DNA of 64,000 nucleotides, from contig NC_133773.1 in the NCBI RefSeq assembly GCF_003597395.2, positions 65,366,944 to 65,430,943 of the forward strand. Reading direction: 5' to 3'. Of this stretch, positions 22,385-33,289 are shown piece by piece. The stretch comes from Chelonoidis abingdonii (Eukaryota; Chordata; Testudines; Testudinidae). Made by a program: the position numbers and the translations under genes. The stretch's first letter is position 1. Each line of letters begins with the position of its first letter. The notes under the pieces were generated by a model. The model was given only the letters and a program-made list of their open reading frames with translations. It did not search any database and was not told the DNA's origin.

Positions 22385-22976
22385 ATGTAACCCTTCTGCC
22401 CCTCTGAGTTGGCAGCAACAAGGGTCAGGTTCAGTATCCAGGGGTTCTGTTTCAATAACGCAATGCAAAACCTGCTCGAGCCCCCACCCAGTAACCTGAG
22501 ACAATTACATACCACCCCCCGGGCGCCTCTAGGAGGCAATACTTCCCCTCTCACAAGCACAAAGTCTGAGTGTAGCAAAATCCTTTTAATAAAGGAGATA
22601 AACAATGTGGCATCATATTGGGGAAACACCACAAACAGGATTCATAACATAAACCATGAGCAAAAGACCCACCAACTAAGTTTTGGCAATGTCCTTTTCC
22701 CCTTAGGGTCTTAAGTCCAATCACCCCAAAGTCCAACAACCCAAAAGTCTCTGTCTCTGGTCAGTGCCACCCCAGAGTTCAAAAGTTTATCTGCAGAGTT
22801 TTACACTCCCAGCCTGGATGGAAATGGGGTGGGGGAACACAGGGTGTTAAGGGGCACCTTACATGGAACAGGGCCGACTGCCCCACCTCTCCATGGAGTT
22901 CAGCTGCAGCTTTCACCACGGCCGGCACTCATGTCCCTTGTATAGTGAGTGCTACTTAGTTGATGGTGAGACTCTC
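22385..22976 (-). repeat. Turtle dispersed repeat, LTR-like
   Basis: Begins 'tgtaacccttctgcccctct' (about 22386) and continues through 'cccccgggcgcctctaggag', 'aaatccttttaataaaggag' and 'cacaaacaggattcataaca'. I recall this sequence as a multi-copy turtle repeat with LTR-like features. The class and the right end are uncertain; it runs without a visible break into the SINE head at 22981. The 101-, 88- and 86-codon frames across it are not genes. Confidence 0.5.
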
Positions 22977-22980
22977 TGTC

Positions 22981-23034
22981 ATAAAACCCTGGGTTTAGCA
23001 GGCCAATGCTCAAACCACTGAGCTATCCCTCAGG
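22981..23034 (-). repeat. Cry-type SINE head (tRNA-derived), A-box part only
   Basis: On the minus strand 'gagggatagctcagtggttt' followed by 'gagcattggcctgctaaacc' and 'cagggtt' matches the 5' tRNA(Lys)-like part of the tortoise polymerase III SINE. The A box (tagctcagtgg) is intact. The match stops before a B box (expected gttcaatcc), where the LTR-like repeat begins. As it stands it should not be an effective internal promoter. Confidence 0.8.
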
Positions 23035-23085
23035 CTATAGCAATAGTAGCTCCTTGCCCAGTGGAAAGGGGATTTGGGGGCCTAT

Positions 23086-23402
23086 GAAAAACTTCATGCC
23101 AAGGGAAGACAAGGGATGGGAGACTGGAGAGGTGGAATAAGATGAATGCTGAAGCCTAGAGAGGGTTAATGAGGGGAAAATACAAGACCTGGCAAGGGAT
23201 TGGGGTGGGAGGAGGTCTGTGGTGGGAAGTGAAGCACAGGAGATTAGGCCTTAGGAAGTGACTGAAAAGACAGATGAAAGGACTGGAAATACAAGCAGGC
23301 AGAGACAGAGAATACAGACAGAAAGAGAGCAATGAGAAATAAGATAGAATTTGCAACTAGGCAAGAGAGGGAAATGGAGAGAGATAAAGCACAAAAATGG
23401 AG
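23086..23402 (+). repeat. Purine-rich low-complexity tract
   Basis: The plus strand is dominated by G and A over about 300 bp with few pyrimidine interruptions ('gggaagacaagggatgggag', 'agacagaaagagagcaatga'). No unit length is apparent. Minus-strand open frames here (23156-23439) reflect the pyrimidine bias. Confidence 0.65.
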
Positions 23403-23843
23403 CAGGGCCTATAGTCATGGGCAGCACGTGAACTGCCATCTGGGGGAGGCTAGCCCTGAAGCCCTCCCCTTCTGTTCACACACACACCCCACTGAAGCCC
23501 AGAGCCCCCCACCATGGCCACTGGCTCCCACCCTAGGCTAGCGCACCCAGCCCAGGAGCACAGGGAGGGTGGTGGTGCAGCCTCAGCCTCTCCCCCAGCC
23601 CTGAAGTGCCAAGAGGTTGGAGTGGCACAGCCCCAGCATCCACAGTCATAGAGTGCCGGGAGGATGGGTGGTGTGGCCGCAGCACCAGTCTCAGCCTGAG
23701 CCCTTGCTAGGACCACAACACAGGGACAGGGGAACTGGCAGGAGAGGTTCTGGGGGCAGAGCATGGCTGGGGCCACACCTGGCTGTTTGAGAAGGCACAG
23801 CCTCCCCCCGCCTATGATATCCATTGCCCATGCCTGTAGGTCA
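23403..23843. repeat. GC-rich element, possible hAT
   Basis: Left 'ggcctatagtcatgggca' and right 'tgcccatgcctgtagg' are imperfect inverted copies (about 13 of 16 positions), and 'gggggaggct' occurs just inside both ends in inverted orientation. I could not fix an 8-bp target duplication. The 124-codon minus-strand frame at 23450-23824 is compositional. Confidence 0.5.
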
Positions 23844-25752
23844 GTAGAGTAAAAATATATTAAAAAGTGGAAGAAAAGCAGTGGCAGGGAGGAAGTGGGA
23901 GTGTAAAGAAACTAAAATGTAATGAACGGTGTGGTGCGGGGGAAGGAAAACAGGACCAGGAGAAAATGATAACACAACCAGTTGTTCTGCCTCTGCAAAT
24001 GCAGGGAACTGCAATCATATCTGTTGCTCTCTCCTTTTAAAATCAGTCTTTCCAATTCCAAACACTGAGTATGTTCACTGGCCTGAAGTCATGGGGGAGC
24101 TGTGTCTTCTAAAATCCACCGAGCATCCTCCTTAAAACCAGCGTCCTTAAGAGCTATCTGTTCTGCAGAGGAGTAATTCCTTTAGAAACAGGGAAGTGTC
24201 ACGACATCTAATGAGGGCTGTTATTTTCTTTCTGTAACTGCAGAGAGCTGACTATCATTTCCATATAAGCTCAGAAAGATATGGTTGGGAATACAGAGTG
24301 CGGAAGGCATAAAGACAATGAAACCTGTTTGCGTTTTTACGAAAAATTCCATGTGCTAAACAAGAATGGCCTAAATTAGGTTCACATTGTGGATGCAGAG
24401 GCTAAGTGATGTTCTGAGGCTGAAAATCCAAGTTCCACAGGATTCCAGTATTAGGAGTGGGTGTAACTCAGTGGGTGTTTTGTTCAATAGTATGTTAAGC
24501 CTACCCTATTAATAGTTATAATGAAAAGTATTCAAGGAAAATGCAAACATCTGACAAGGAAAAATCACATAGATTCAGTTTGGGGACTAAACAGCATGCC
24601 TAAACATATGTTTATTCAGATGTTCTCAGGGCTATATAAACTTTAATGCTCAAGATAAAGGAGGATTCAGAACCACGATACCGAATTGCCATTGTTCTGC
24701 CATCTTCTGCTCCCCCGCATCCCCTTGTCATACCAGGAAACATTCATTATTTTCTGGAATGTCGGTTACAAAGCACCTTCCTTCTTCAATACTCCAGTGC
24801 CCTCTAGTGTGCCAAAGGAGATGTTCTGGCTTCCATCATCTGCACTATAATCAAAAGAGAAAGACACCATTTTACATTGCACAGTAAGACTATAGTGTCT
24901 GAAATCTTCACAGCACTTCTCTCTCTTTTAAAAGAAAGCCCCCCCCCTCTATGTTTCAGAGCATTCAAATGACTGTTAGCTAGATGTAGGAAATCCCTTA
25001 CCAATTCCTGCCCAGAACCTTGTTACAACCAAAGGGACAGTCCTGAGAGACCAATCCTGGTTGGAGACTTAGCCCAGTGACTCCTGGGACTGAACCCTGA
25101 AAGGTCAGTCATTGCAGAGTGAATCCTCATGCCCCGCACACATGATTGATAAAGTTCACAGTTCTGTACCTCCCTGACTGTCAACGTCTTGATTTAACAG
25201 CTTCCTCACTAACATGGGATAACATCACTGTAGCATTGCTGGTGCCTTCTGCTTGTAATTGCCTCTTTTTTCAGATACCACCTCCTTGTACAGACTTCCC
25301 ACAAGATAAAAAAAAATATGTAGTTGAGTCATTCCTCAGTCATGCTCGAACTTGCAAAAACAAGTGACAAAACCTTTATCCTATTGCACATGGTTGCACA
25401 GACACTATGGCCAGGGAGAACTGTTTGTCATGTGATTCTGGATGATTTTAAGGAGAAATCATGATTAAGGGCCTGCCTCTTTATCATCTTCTCCAAGCTC
25501 AGGTCCCCCATGTTGTACTTCAAGCTCCCTGAATTCCTGCCTCAACTGTATTTCCAGTACTGGACACCAGCAACCAGCTTTATTCCATCCTCACAGGAGT
25601 TTCATGAGCACTTGCCAATCGACACAAGCGCTTGCCTGAGTACAATGGAAAAAGAAGCTCTCCGGAGGGAGCAGAAACTATAGGAACCCAGGAAGCCTGG
25701 TCTACAATTAGATTCAAATGTTATGAGTAGTATTTTCAAAGGAGACTAAGGG
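23844..25752. other. No gene recognised
   Basis: AT-rich single-copy-like DNA. No delimited repeats. Frames of 60-73 codons only. Confidence 0.5.
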
Positions 25753-25968
25753 AATTAGGTCAGGGCCGCCCGGGGGGGGGGGCAAGTGGGGCAATTTGCC
25801 CCGGGCCCCAGGCCCCACATGAGACTGTTGTCTGATACTCCCCCGGCTCCAGCACCTCAGCGCACTGTCAGGAGAAGCGGCCCCAGACAGTACAGCAGCA
25901 GCCTGATGGGGCCCCGCGCTGGCCGGCTGTCTCCAGAAGCAGCTCTGCGTCTCCCGGACGCTGACTGC

Positions 25969-26242
25969 TGACCAGCTGAGGCAGAGCCAGCCGCTGAGTG
26001 TTGCAGGTCAGGAGGGGGAGGGGGGGAGAAGGCGTACGTGCTTGCAGCCTTTCTCCCGTCCCCTCCCCCCAGCACTCACCTGGAGGAGACACTGACCGGC
26101 TGAGGCAGAGCCAGCCCCTGGGTGTTGCAGGTCAGGAGGGGAAGGGGATGAGGAAGGGGGAGGGGCACACACGTGCTTGCAGCCTTCCTCCTGTCCTGTC
26201 CCCTCCCTTCCCCTCCCCCCAGCACTCACCTGGAGGAGACAC
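25969..26242 (+). repeat. Tandem duplication of a 124-150 bp unit
   Basis: Unit 1 (25969-26092) and unit 2 (26093-26242) both start 'tgacc[ag]gctgaggcagagcc', continue with 'gttgcaggtcaggagggg' and 'cgtgcttgcagcct', and end 'cagcactcacctggaggaga'. The length difference comes from the purine- and pyrimidine-rich tracts between these blocks. Confidence 0.85.
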
Positions 26243-26656
26243 CGAGGGAGCTTCTGGTCCAGTGGGAGACAGGAATAATCTCTGCAGCGACTTCACTCAC
26301 CTGAACAGCTGCTGGGACTTCCAACCGTGAGTGTTTGACCCTGTGATTCCCTCTAGGTTTGTAAAATTGGGGTGGTGTTGTGGTTTTCAGAGTGTTGCTG
26401 TTTGAGGGTGAGTTTGTGCCTGCCTGGGTCTGTTTCAGAACTAAAGTTGGGATCATGTAATGTAACCCAGGAAAAAAGCCCCCAGTCTGCAATATGGCAC
26501 GGCAGGCTGAGACTTTTATCTCCCCCCATCTCCCTGCAGAAGGGGAAACTGAGGCACGGCGTGATCTAATTCCCTTTCCAAATTATTTTGGAAAGGAAGG
26601 GGACTGGGGCTCCTATCCAAACCAGTTCCCTTCCCATCAACTCTGTTTTCCCTGCT

Positions 26657-27208
26657 GCTTTTTAAAGATAATTTTACAAAAACTCAACTTATAAGCTTCG
26701 AAGTTTAGGCCTTTCATTTTATTATATGCCCCTCTTCCCTTAGCACCGCCCGGCCTTGGGAAACACTGCCCCCCGCTCCCCGCGCCTGCCCGCTTAGCAA
26801 CTCTGAACCAAGACCCTCCGTTCCTCAGCGTCCACCCTGTCGAACAGCTTGGGCCAAAGAGAGGAGTGGGGGGGGCGGGGAACCACACGTTAGGCTAAGA
26901 ATATTCCATTCATGCTGCGAGAAGAGGGCTGTGCCCATGAAGCTTATGTTGAATAAATTGTTAGGTCTCTTAAAGTGCACAGGTCTCCTGTTGCTTTTGC
27001 AGTATACAGGACAACCGCTGCTACTCTGAAAACCCTGCACTAAATGTGACCCAGATCCAGAGCGTAGAAATACGGACCCAATAACCCCTCTCCTCATCTT
27101 CGGCCGCACCATTCCGCACCCTCCTTACCGTCCCATAGTCCTCCCTGACTTGCGCGTCCCTCCTAGTCAGTCCCCACAAATCACTCCTCCTTTCACTTTC
27201 TCCCTCCC
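26657..27208. repeat. Left arm of giant imperfect palindrome (552 bp)
   Basis: Reverse complement matches 27837-28391 in order: 'gctttttaaagataatttta' at the outer end, 'tttaggcctttcattttatt', 'agcaccgcccggcc', a SINE copy on the minus strand (26900-27032), 'aaatacggaccca', 'gcgtccctcctagtcagtcc' and 'cctttcactttctccctccc' at the inner end. The arms differ by substitutions and small gaps, so the structure is old or was present in the family. Confidence 0.85.
26900..27032 (-). mobile_element. SINE-like retroposon copy in left palindrome arm
   Basis: On the minus strand it begins 'ttttcagagtagcagcggtt' and ends near 'catgaatggaatatt'. It sits at the position equivalent to the copy at 28001-28145 in the other arm, in mirror orientation, and is more degraded. 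Confidence 0.8.
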
Positions 27209-27836
27209 TGCAGAAACCTCTTGCCTGCCCTAGAACCTCCTGCTGGCTCATGCTTCGCCTCTTTGTCACCCTGCTCACTTGCCCACCGGCTGAATCCCTC
27301 GACCTGCCGCTTCCGCTGCACCCCCCCCGCCGTATATTTGAACTCACTTCAATAGCCCAGGGATCACTATATTACTGGACCAGCAATCCTCAACGGTGCA
27401 GTTGTAGGTAAGAATCTCCTTGCATTATGCACTTTGTTATAATTTACTGACTTTGTATTGAACTGGTAATCGTGATTGTTGCGGCCCCAAGTAGTATTAT
27501 AAGGTAAAAGAAAATTCTCATTGCTGAAGTGCAGATGAGATTTTCCTCCACTTGTACATACAATGCGCCTTTGAATGAACTCGAGTCGTGAATGCGAAAG
27601 GTGGAAGGCAGGCAACTCCAGATCAGCGCAACCCTTGGAGAGGCTGGAGCCAGACCAGGGCGCTTTCCTAGGCTGAGTGCTGGCAGTCTGTGGTCGGTGT
27701 GCAGTCTCTGGCGGTGGTGCAGCGGCTGGGGCGTCCGCGGTTCGTAAGGCAGTCGGAGGGGTGCAGGCTCTGGGAAGGAGGATGTGGAGAGGGGGTGGCA
27801 GCAGGCTTTGGGACAGAGTTTGGGGGCTGGAGTGGG
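27209..27836. other. Central spacer of the palindrome, partly CpG-rich
   Basis: 628 bp between the arms. The ends are GC-rich with CpGs (for example 'gggcgtccgcggttcg' around 27729-27744), the middle is AT-rich. I recognise no coding or RNA gene. Confidence 0.6.
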
Positions 27837-28391
27837 GGAGGGAGAAAGTGAAAGGAGGTGAGTTGTGGGTGGGGGACTGACTAGGAGGGACGCAGCAAGT
27901 CAGTGGAGGACTAGGGCGTGAAGAGGGTGTGATGGTGGGGCCGTGGGGAGGGGGTGGGTCCTATTTTACTGCTCTGATCTGGTCACCCTATTTGTGCCAG
28001 GTTTCAGAGTAGCAGCCGGGTTAGTCTGTATCTGCAAAAAGAACAGGAGTACTTGTGGCACTTTAGAGACTAACAAATTTATTTCAACATAAGCTTTCAT
28101 GGGCTACAGCCCACTTCTTTTCGCATGCATAGAATGGAATATTTCTTTTGCCTATGTGTGCTGTTTCTCCCCCCCCCCCAAACCTTCCTCTTTGGCCCAC
28201 AGCTGTTTCGACAGGGTGGTGCTGAGGAAGGAGGGTCTGTTTCTGCAAGGCGGGCGGCGCTGGGGGGCGGGGGCAGTGTTTCCACAGGGCCGGGCGGTGC
28301 TAGGGGGAATGAGGGGGCATATAATAAAATAAAGGCCTAAAACTTCCGGAAGCTTTATAGAGTGAGTTTTGTAAAATTATCTTTAAAAAGC
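27837..28391. repeat. Right arm of giant imperfect palindrome (555 bp)
   Basis: Mirror of 26657-27208. It includes a 'tctggtcaccctat' piece (27979-27993) that resembles an end of the 4549-4670 MITE family, a SINE copy (28001-28145) and the 'gaaggagggtctgtttc' module also found in the hAT at 13.6-14.6 kb. Confidence 0.85.
28001..28145 (+). mobile_element. SINE-like retroposon, 'ttcagagtagcagcc' family
   Basis: 'gtttcagagtagcagccggg' start, then 'gtacttgtggcactttagag', 'aacataagctttcatgggct' and 'acagcccacttc', ending around 'gcatagaatggaatatt'. The family is very common in turtles in my recollection; copy is near full length. Confidence 0.85.
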
Positions 28392-29415
28392 AAGCTTTGC
28401 AAAATTAAGTTACAACTTGTGGTCAAAAGACACCTGCAACCAGGCAACATTTTATGCTGACTCCCATGTAGTAAAATAGGTCATGCCCATGGGTACAGCT
28501 TATTAAGACCACCTTTGAAACTTATGGTTAAGTCTGGGTTGCTCGAGCTGCTCAAGTGGTACTGACACTAAAGTATTAGGAATGGTGGTGTCAGGATAAT
28601 TCGATCTCTGATTATATTAATGCTGCAGTATTAAAAATAGAAGTAAAAGTTTAATACTCGTGTTGTTTAGAAGTAGTAGAAAATTGACAGTTTATAGCAT
28701 CTTTGTTTATACTTAAGGTTATTAAGGGCAGGAATAGAACTTGTAAGGTTAATAGTTAATAAGCAATAATAGCTTTGTATGTACTCATGCCTGTCATCAG
28801 TAAAAACTGCCAATGTTAAGGACGTGCTTTTATAATAATAAGTAGCTAATGCATAACATTACCAGTACTTGTGCTTGTTTGCAATATAATTTGTCATTTA
28901 TATTAATCCTTATTCAATGCTGGTCTTTAATTTTTCTTTTCTTATTCTGTCTGTAATGCATTTATAGCCGTAAGTCATTAAAAGCCTATCTTGAGGAATA
29001 ATCAGTAGTTTTAATTTCTTTATACAGACACCACTTAACCTCATTACATCTGTGTTGGGTGGTGGGAAGTAGTGATCACTCAGAGCCCCATTTGGGCCCT
29101 GATGTATGTCCCCTTCTTCCTATATCTCTGCACAACTGTGTAATGTTCTGAACAATTTGTAAGAAAACGATTTAATAAGAAGCATTATGTAATTGCAAAT
29201 GTATACATAGCATTAAAGCATTTAATGCTTTCAAATAATGTATTTTGTATGTTTTCAAATTATTAAAATTTTAATTTTTGAATGTATTTGACTGGTTAGT
29301 TTTTACATTTCCAAATACATGTTACTAGAATATTGCACCTTTTTTTTATGGAAGGGGCCCCCAAAATTGCTTTGCCCCAGGCCCCCTGAATCCTCTGGGC
29401 GGCCCTGAATTAGGT

Positions 29416-30439
29416 GCCAAACTGCCATTAAAATTCAATAGTAATTGTGCACCTGACTCTCTTAGGATATTACAGTAAATTAATATATAAAACAATAACT
29501 CAGCACTTTCTCTCTTTATGGTGTCCTCAATATTTCCCCACTGGGGAAGGTGCCAGACAAGTTCAAGGGTGGAGACAAAGGCCAGGGAAAGATAGAAAAG
29601 CAGAGGGGATAGAGAAAGCTGCATGAGGCTGAATCCACTCTGACTTCACAAGGCAAACATGCTGCTGAAGTTAAAGTGTTGGGCAGTTCCTTGCAACCCA
29701 CCTTGCCATCCATCTTCTGTGGTGGCCCCTAATGTGAGTGACCACGGAAACAGCTCATGTGCAGAAGATTACAGACTCAGGAAGCAACTCCCTGGACAAA
29801 GCTTCAAACCTCTGTTCTAACAGCAAACAGTTCAGCTGTACTCATGCATGCCCTGACCCCACGGAGCTGACAATGGATGCTCCTCCACACTCTCAGCCTG
29901 AGCAGCAGGTTGCACTCTGGGGAGCGAGGGAACAATCCAGGGCAGCAAAAACAAGAAAAAGGGGGAAAGGGAAAAGAAAAGAGAAAAGCATAAGAGATAG
30001 ATAGATATAAAACTACGATACCTGAGGTGTGAAGGGACACAGGAGGAGAAATAGCTGCCAATCAATTATCCATAGTAAAATTTTAACATTTAGTATTCCT
30101 CCATATACCACTGCCAGACTCATGGTAGTTCTAGTGATAGCACATGGATTACATTGTAAGAAACACAGGAACACACTGGGTAATAGGAAGAGATTAACAT
30201 AGAGCTAGGTATGATAACTGCTACGAGTAGGTTGGAAGTAACAACCAGAAGAAATGACAGAAATTATCTCTACCCCCACAATTGAGAGAATTCAGTATTT
30301 GTTGACAACTCAAGTGTTGGGGGTCTGGCTAAACCAAACACTGCATTTAGATCAGGTAGAAGCAGTAGTCAGGAAGGAATATTATTATCCCCCTAGACAG
30401 GTGCAGTGCAACTTTATCCTTAGGAGATGGATCTTACTT
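29416..30439. other. No gene recognised
   Basis: Unassigned DNA with an A/G-rich patch at 29940-30010. An 88-codon frame (29738-30004) and its antisense counterparts have no features. Confidence 0.45.
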
Positions 30440-30830
30440 CCATCATCTGCGCCATTGGCACTTTATGGTTAGTCACTGCAATGTGCTCTACAAGTGTCTG
30501 AATCATAACTAAATTCAGAAGCTGGAAGTGGTGGAGAAAGCATCTGCTTTGGTTAGCAGGGCACCTATAAAGAGCATCGGACACTGTGCTGGATACCTGT
30601 GAGCTTCCAGGTGGATTTTAAGGCATTGACATGAACATATAAAGCCCAAAATGACCTGGGAAGAGCCTATTTCTCTCCTCAGGAGAGACAGTGGCAATCA
30701 GCAGAAGCACTGATGCTAGACTTTTCTCTGGATGACAGAGGGAATTGCTAGCAGTGCATTCTCTGTCCAGGTAGCTTAGCTTTATTAACTTTCAGGACAT
30801 GTTGCAGGGCACATTTGGTTCACCTGACCT
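30440..30830 (+). mobile_element. L2-clade LINE, ORF2 C-terminal fragment (dead)
   Basis: Translated pieces in shifting frames, 'LEVVEKASALVSRAP' and, after a frameshift, 'SFQVDFKALT' then 'TYKAQNDLGRAYFS', follow the L2 order LQLVQNAAARLLxGT, then HWLPVxFRIDFK, then TYKALNDLGPAYL. At least one frameshift and in-frame stops are present. Relic. Confidence 0.75.
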
Positions 30831-31806
30831 TTGAAGAAGGCTAGGGGAGAATTGAAGATGAGTGAAGGATTTACATTTCCATTACAGGGAGCTGCTTGGG
30901 AAATGGAGTGAGCTGATTAAACTGTATTTTGTTTGCAATTTTAAGCAACTGGCAAGGTGCTCAAAACCTGTGGCATATTTTACTGTTTACAAATCAAAAG
31001 CAAATATATAAAATAAAAAAAATAAAAATAAACACAGCTAAATCTTTGAAGTAAACAGATGGAACAGAAACACAATATTCACAATATACATGTGTCAAAC
31101 AGGAATGCATAATTGTTTAATGTGCTTGGATTCCTATATAATAATTATAACTAAGTTCTACTTCCTCTCAGTATGTTCTAACTCAATTGGAAGCCAGGAT
31201 CCAGCACAGAACCAAAACACAGCATTCAAACACTTCTCAATTTTGCACTGGATTCAGCTTCAGAATTCGTGCAATCCCAATTTTTTCATTCAAAATTATA
31301 TTACAGGTACATTAGCGGGTAAAATATCCTGCCTGTGATTACTCAAGTTTATACATATTATGTTTATCTTCAAGCTTTTTTAATAATTTAAAATAATTAA
31401 AGTTAATAGTCCTTGGATGTTACAAAAGAGAACTTCACTGGTATTCACAAATGGTATTCACAAACTAATATGATCCCTATTTTGTATTTAAATGGTGTAT
31501 TGTTATATATTATTAATCTACAAAAGTTTTATCTGATTTGCAGAAATGAAGATCCATATTAACAGCAATTAATGTCTAACCATAAACAGACATTAGTGTA
31601 CTATAACCTTGAATAAAGTGTTAATTGCATTAATACCAAAGAGTAATCAGGATAAATTGGATTTTACTTAAATTACTTTTTACTTAGTGAGATTAGATAC
31701 CTTAGCGGCAGCCACTTTGCCCTAGCTGCATAACCATCATTTTTTATGATTCCCATTATTTTTCCTCCATCGAGGACATGAGTTACAACATTATTATATA
31801 TCAGAG
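30831..31806. other. No gene recognised, AT-rich
   Basis: Strongly AT-rich, with A-rich runs near 31010-31040. Nothing else identified. Confidence 0.5.
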
Positions 31807-31906
31807 NNNNNNNNNNNNNNNNNNNNNNNNNNNNNNNNNNNNNNNNNNNNNNNNNNNNNNNNNNNNNNNNNNNNNNNNNNNNNNNNNNNNNNNNNNNNNN
31901 NNNNNN
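31807..31906. other. Assembly gap, 100 N
   Basis: Exactly 100 unresolved bases, a conventional placeholder length, so the true gap size is unknown. Any frame spanning it is meaningless. Confidence 0.99.
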
Positions 31907-32018
31907 CATCGAATTAATGTGCCTAGTGTGGACGCGCACAATCGACTTTGTAATATCAGTTTTATAAAACTGATTTTAGCTAATTCGATATTATCCCGTA
32001 GTGTAGACGTGGCCTTAG
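31907..32018. repeat. Right part of a MITE ending 'gtgtagacgtggccttag'
   Basis: Runs 'catcgaattaatgtgcctag' to 'tagtgtagacgtggccttag', with the internal palindrome 'cagttttataaaactg' (31958-31973). The left end is missing, presumably in the assembly gap. Confidence 0.6.
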
Positions 32019-32101
32019 GAGCAGAGGAATTACAATTGTGCCTAGCTGTTTGCACAGGTACAAGGGTGGGGGGTGTCCTTTTTCTGGGAAAAATCTGACT
32101 T

Positions 32102-32386
32102 TAGGGTATGTCTGCACTGCAAAAAAAAAACCCACCAGTGGCAGTGAGTCTCAGAACCTGAGTCCACAGGTTCAGGCTAACGGGACTCACATAACGACAC
32201 TAAAAATAATAGTGCAGATGTTTCTGCTCAGGCTCTGAAACCTGAGAAGGAGGGTGGGTCTCAGAACCTGAGCTCCAGCTTGAGCAGGAACATTTACACT
32301 GCTATTTTTGAGCCATAGCCCAAACCCACATCTGGGCTCTGAAACTGCAACAGGGTTTTTTTTCTTTGCAGTATAGACAAACCCAC
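32102..32386. repeat. Palindromic MITE, 'tagggtatgtctgcactgc' ends
   Basis: Left 'tagggtatgtctgcactgca' with an A-run, right T-run with 'ctttgcagtatagacaaacc', imperfect inverted copies of about 22 bp. Interior 'tctcagaacctgagtcca' and 'tctcagaacctgagctcc' repeat each other. Non-coding. Confidence 0.75.
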
Positions 32387-32389
32387 CAT

Positions 32390-33285
32390 AGAGTTCCTTG
32401 AGAAAACCTTCCCCATGATACTTCTTTTACATTGAGATTAGCAATCATTTTTGAGTGCCCAAAAGTGTGAGTCACTTCACAGGAAAGTTCTTGTCCCAAA
32501 TTATTTATGATCTAAACCCACTGATGTGATGTGACGTATGTGCTGTCCCAGTATATTTATAAATGACAGTCCTCAGGGCCTAGTCAGAAATGACTCAAAA
32601 TCAACAGAAGTCTTTTGCAAGGGACTGCTCTGTTAGAAGAATTCTGAAGATCTTGGAAAGGTTAAGGGAATATAGTTTCCATTTCGAAATTAGAGAATGT
32701 GGGAGTCTGACTGTACAGCCTTGTTTTCTAGTATTACTCACGCCATAGAAATCATTTCTGGGGCTGATGGAAATATTGCATCATTGATTTTTTTAGATGC
32801 TCCAGCAAAACTGTTTAGCCATAAATATACTGCTTTGCCCATACTAAAATAATTGCTACAACCATGTAATGCAATGCTAACACCTCTATGCTTTGGAGCA
32901 AGGACTTGAAATTTGGCAGGGAATTTTCCCTGGTGTCAAGGATGTTTTTTGCTCTTCCCATGAGAAACTGCCCAAATTTGGTTGTTATAAGTCTAGAAAA
33001 TTTCAGTTCACACATGCTCAATAGAGACAAGTTATAGTATGGCAGCTAAATTCTCCAAAGATTCCTTCTGGACTGAGTATGCTCCATCCCCTCACAGAGT
33101 GTATGTATGTTCCCACAGAGTGACTGAGTATACTCCATACTGGGGATGCAGGAGCTGAGCAGCACTTTCCCTGCAATTCCTACTCCTAATTGCCAGGATT
33201 TACTGTGGCCCCAAGAATTGAGAGCGGGGAGACTGTCTACTGTGCTCTCAGCCCGTGATGGAGCCCAGGCAGCATGGAGGATAAG
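32390..33285. other. No gene recognised
   Basis: AT-rich, no repeat delimited. Confidence 0.45.
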
Positions 33286-33289
33286 GAGC

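Larger units (their letters stand above)
25761..29407. mobile_element. Large hAT-type element, 3,647 bp, with internal giant palindrome
   Basis: Ends 'cagggccgcccgg' and 'ctctgggcggccctg' share an 11-bp perfect terminal inverted repeat, with looser inverted similarity inside ('ggggcaatttgccccgggcc' facing 'aaattgctttgccccaggcc'). The target duplication 'aattaggt' is perfect at 25753-25760 and 29408-29415. Order inside: a GC-rich left part with a tandem duplication (25969-26242), about 400 bp unassigned, a palindrome (26657-28391), then about 1 kb of AT-rich sequence. No open frame resembles a hAT transposase (no BED finger or RW/catalytic region visible), so it is a non-autonomous or gutted copy. 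Confidence 0.9.

Noticed and set aside
25786..26330. CpG-rich promoter or coding exon near 26 kb
   Set aside because: The region lies between the inverted ends and 8-bp duplication of one hAT insertion and contains a tandem duplication; its frames are compositional.
31673..32098. Frames spanning the N gap
   Set aside because: They are artefacts of 100 unresolved bases.
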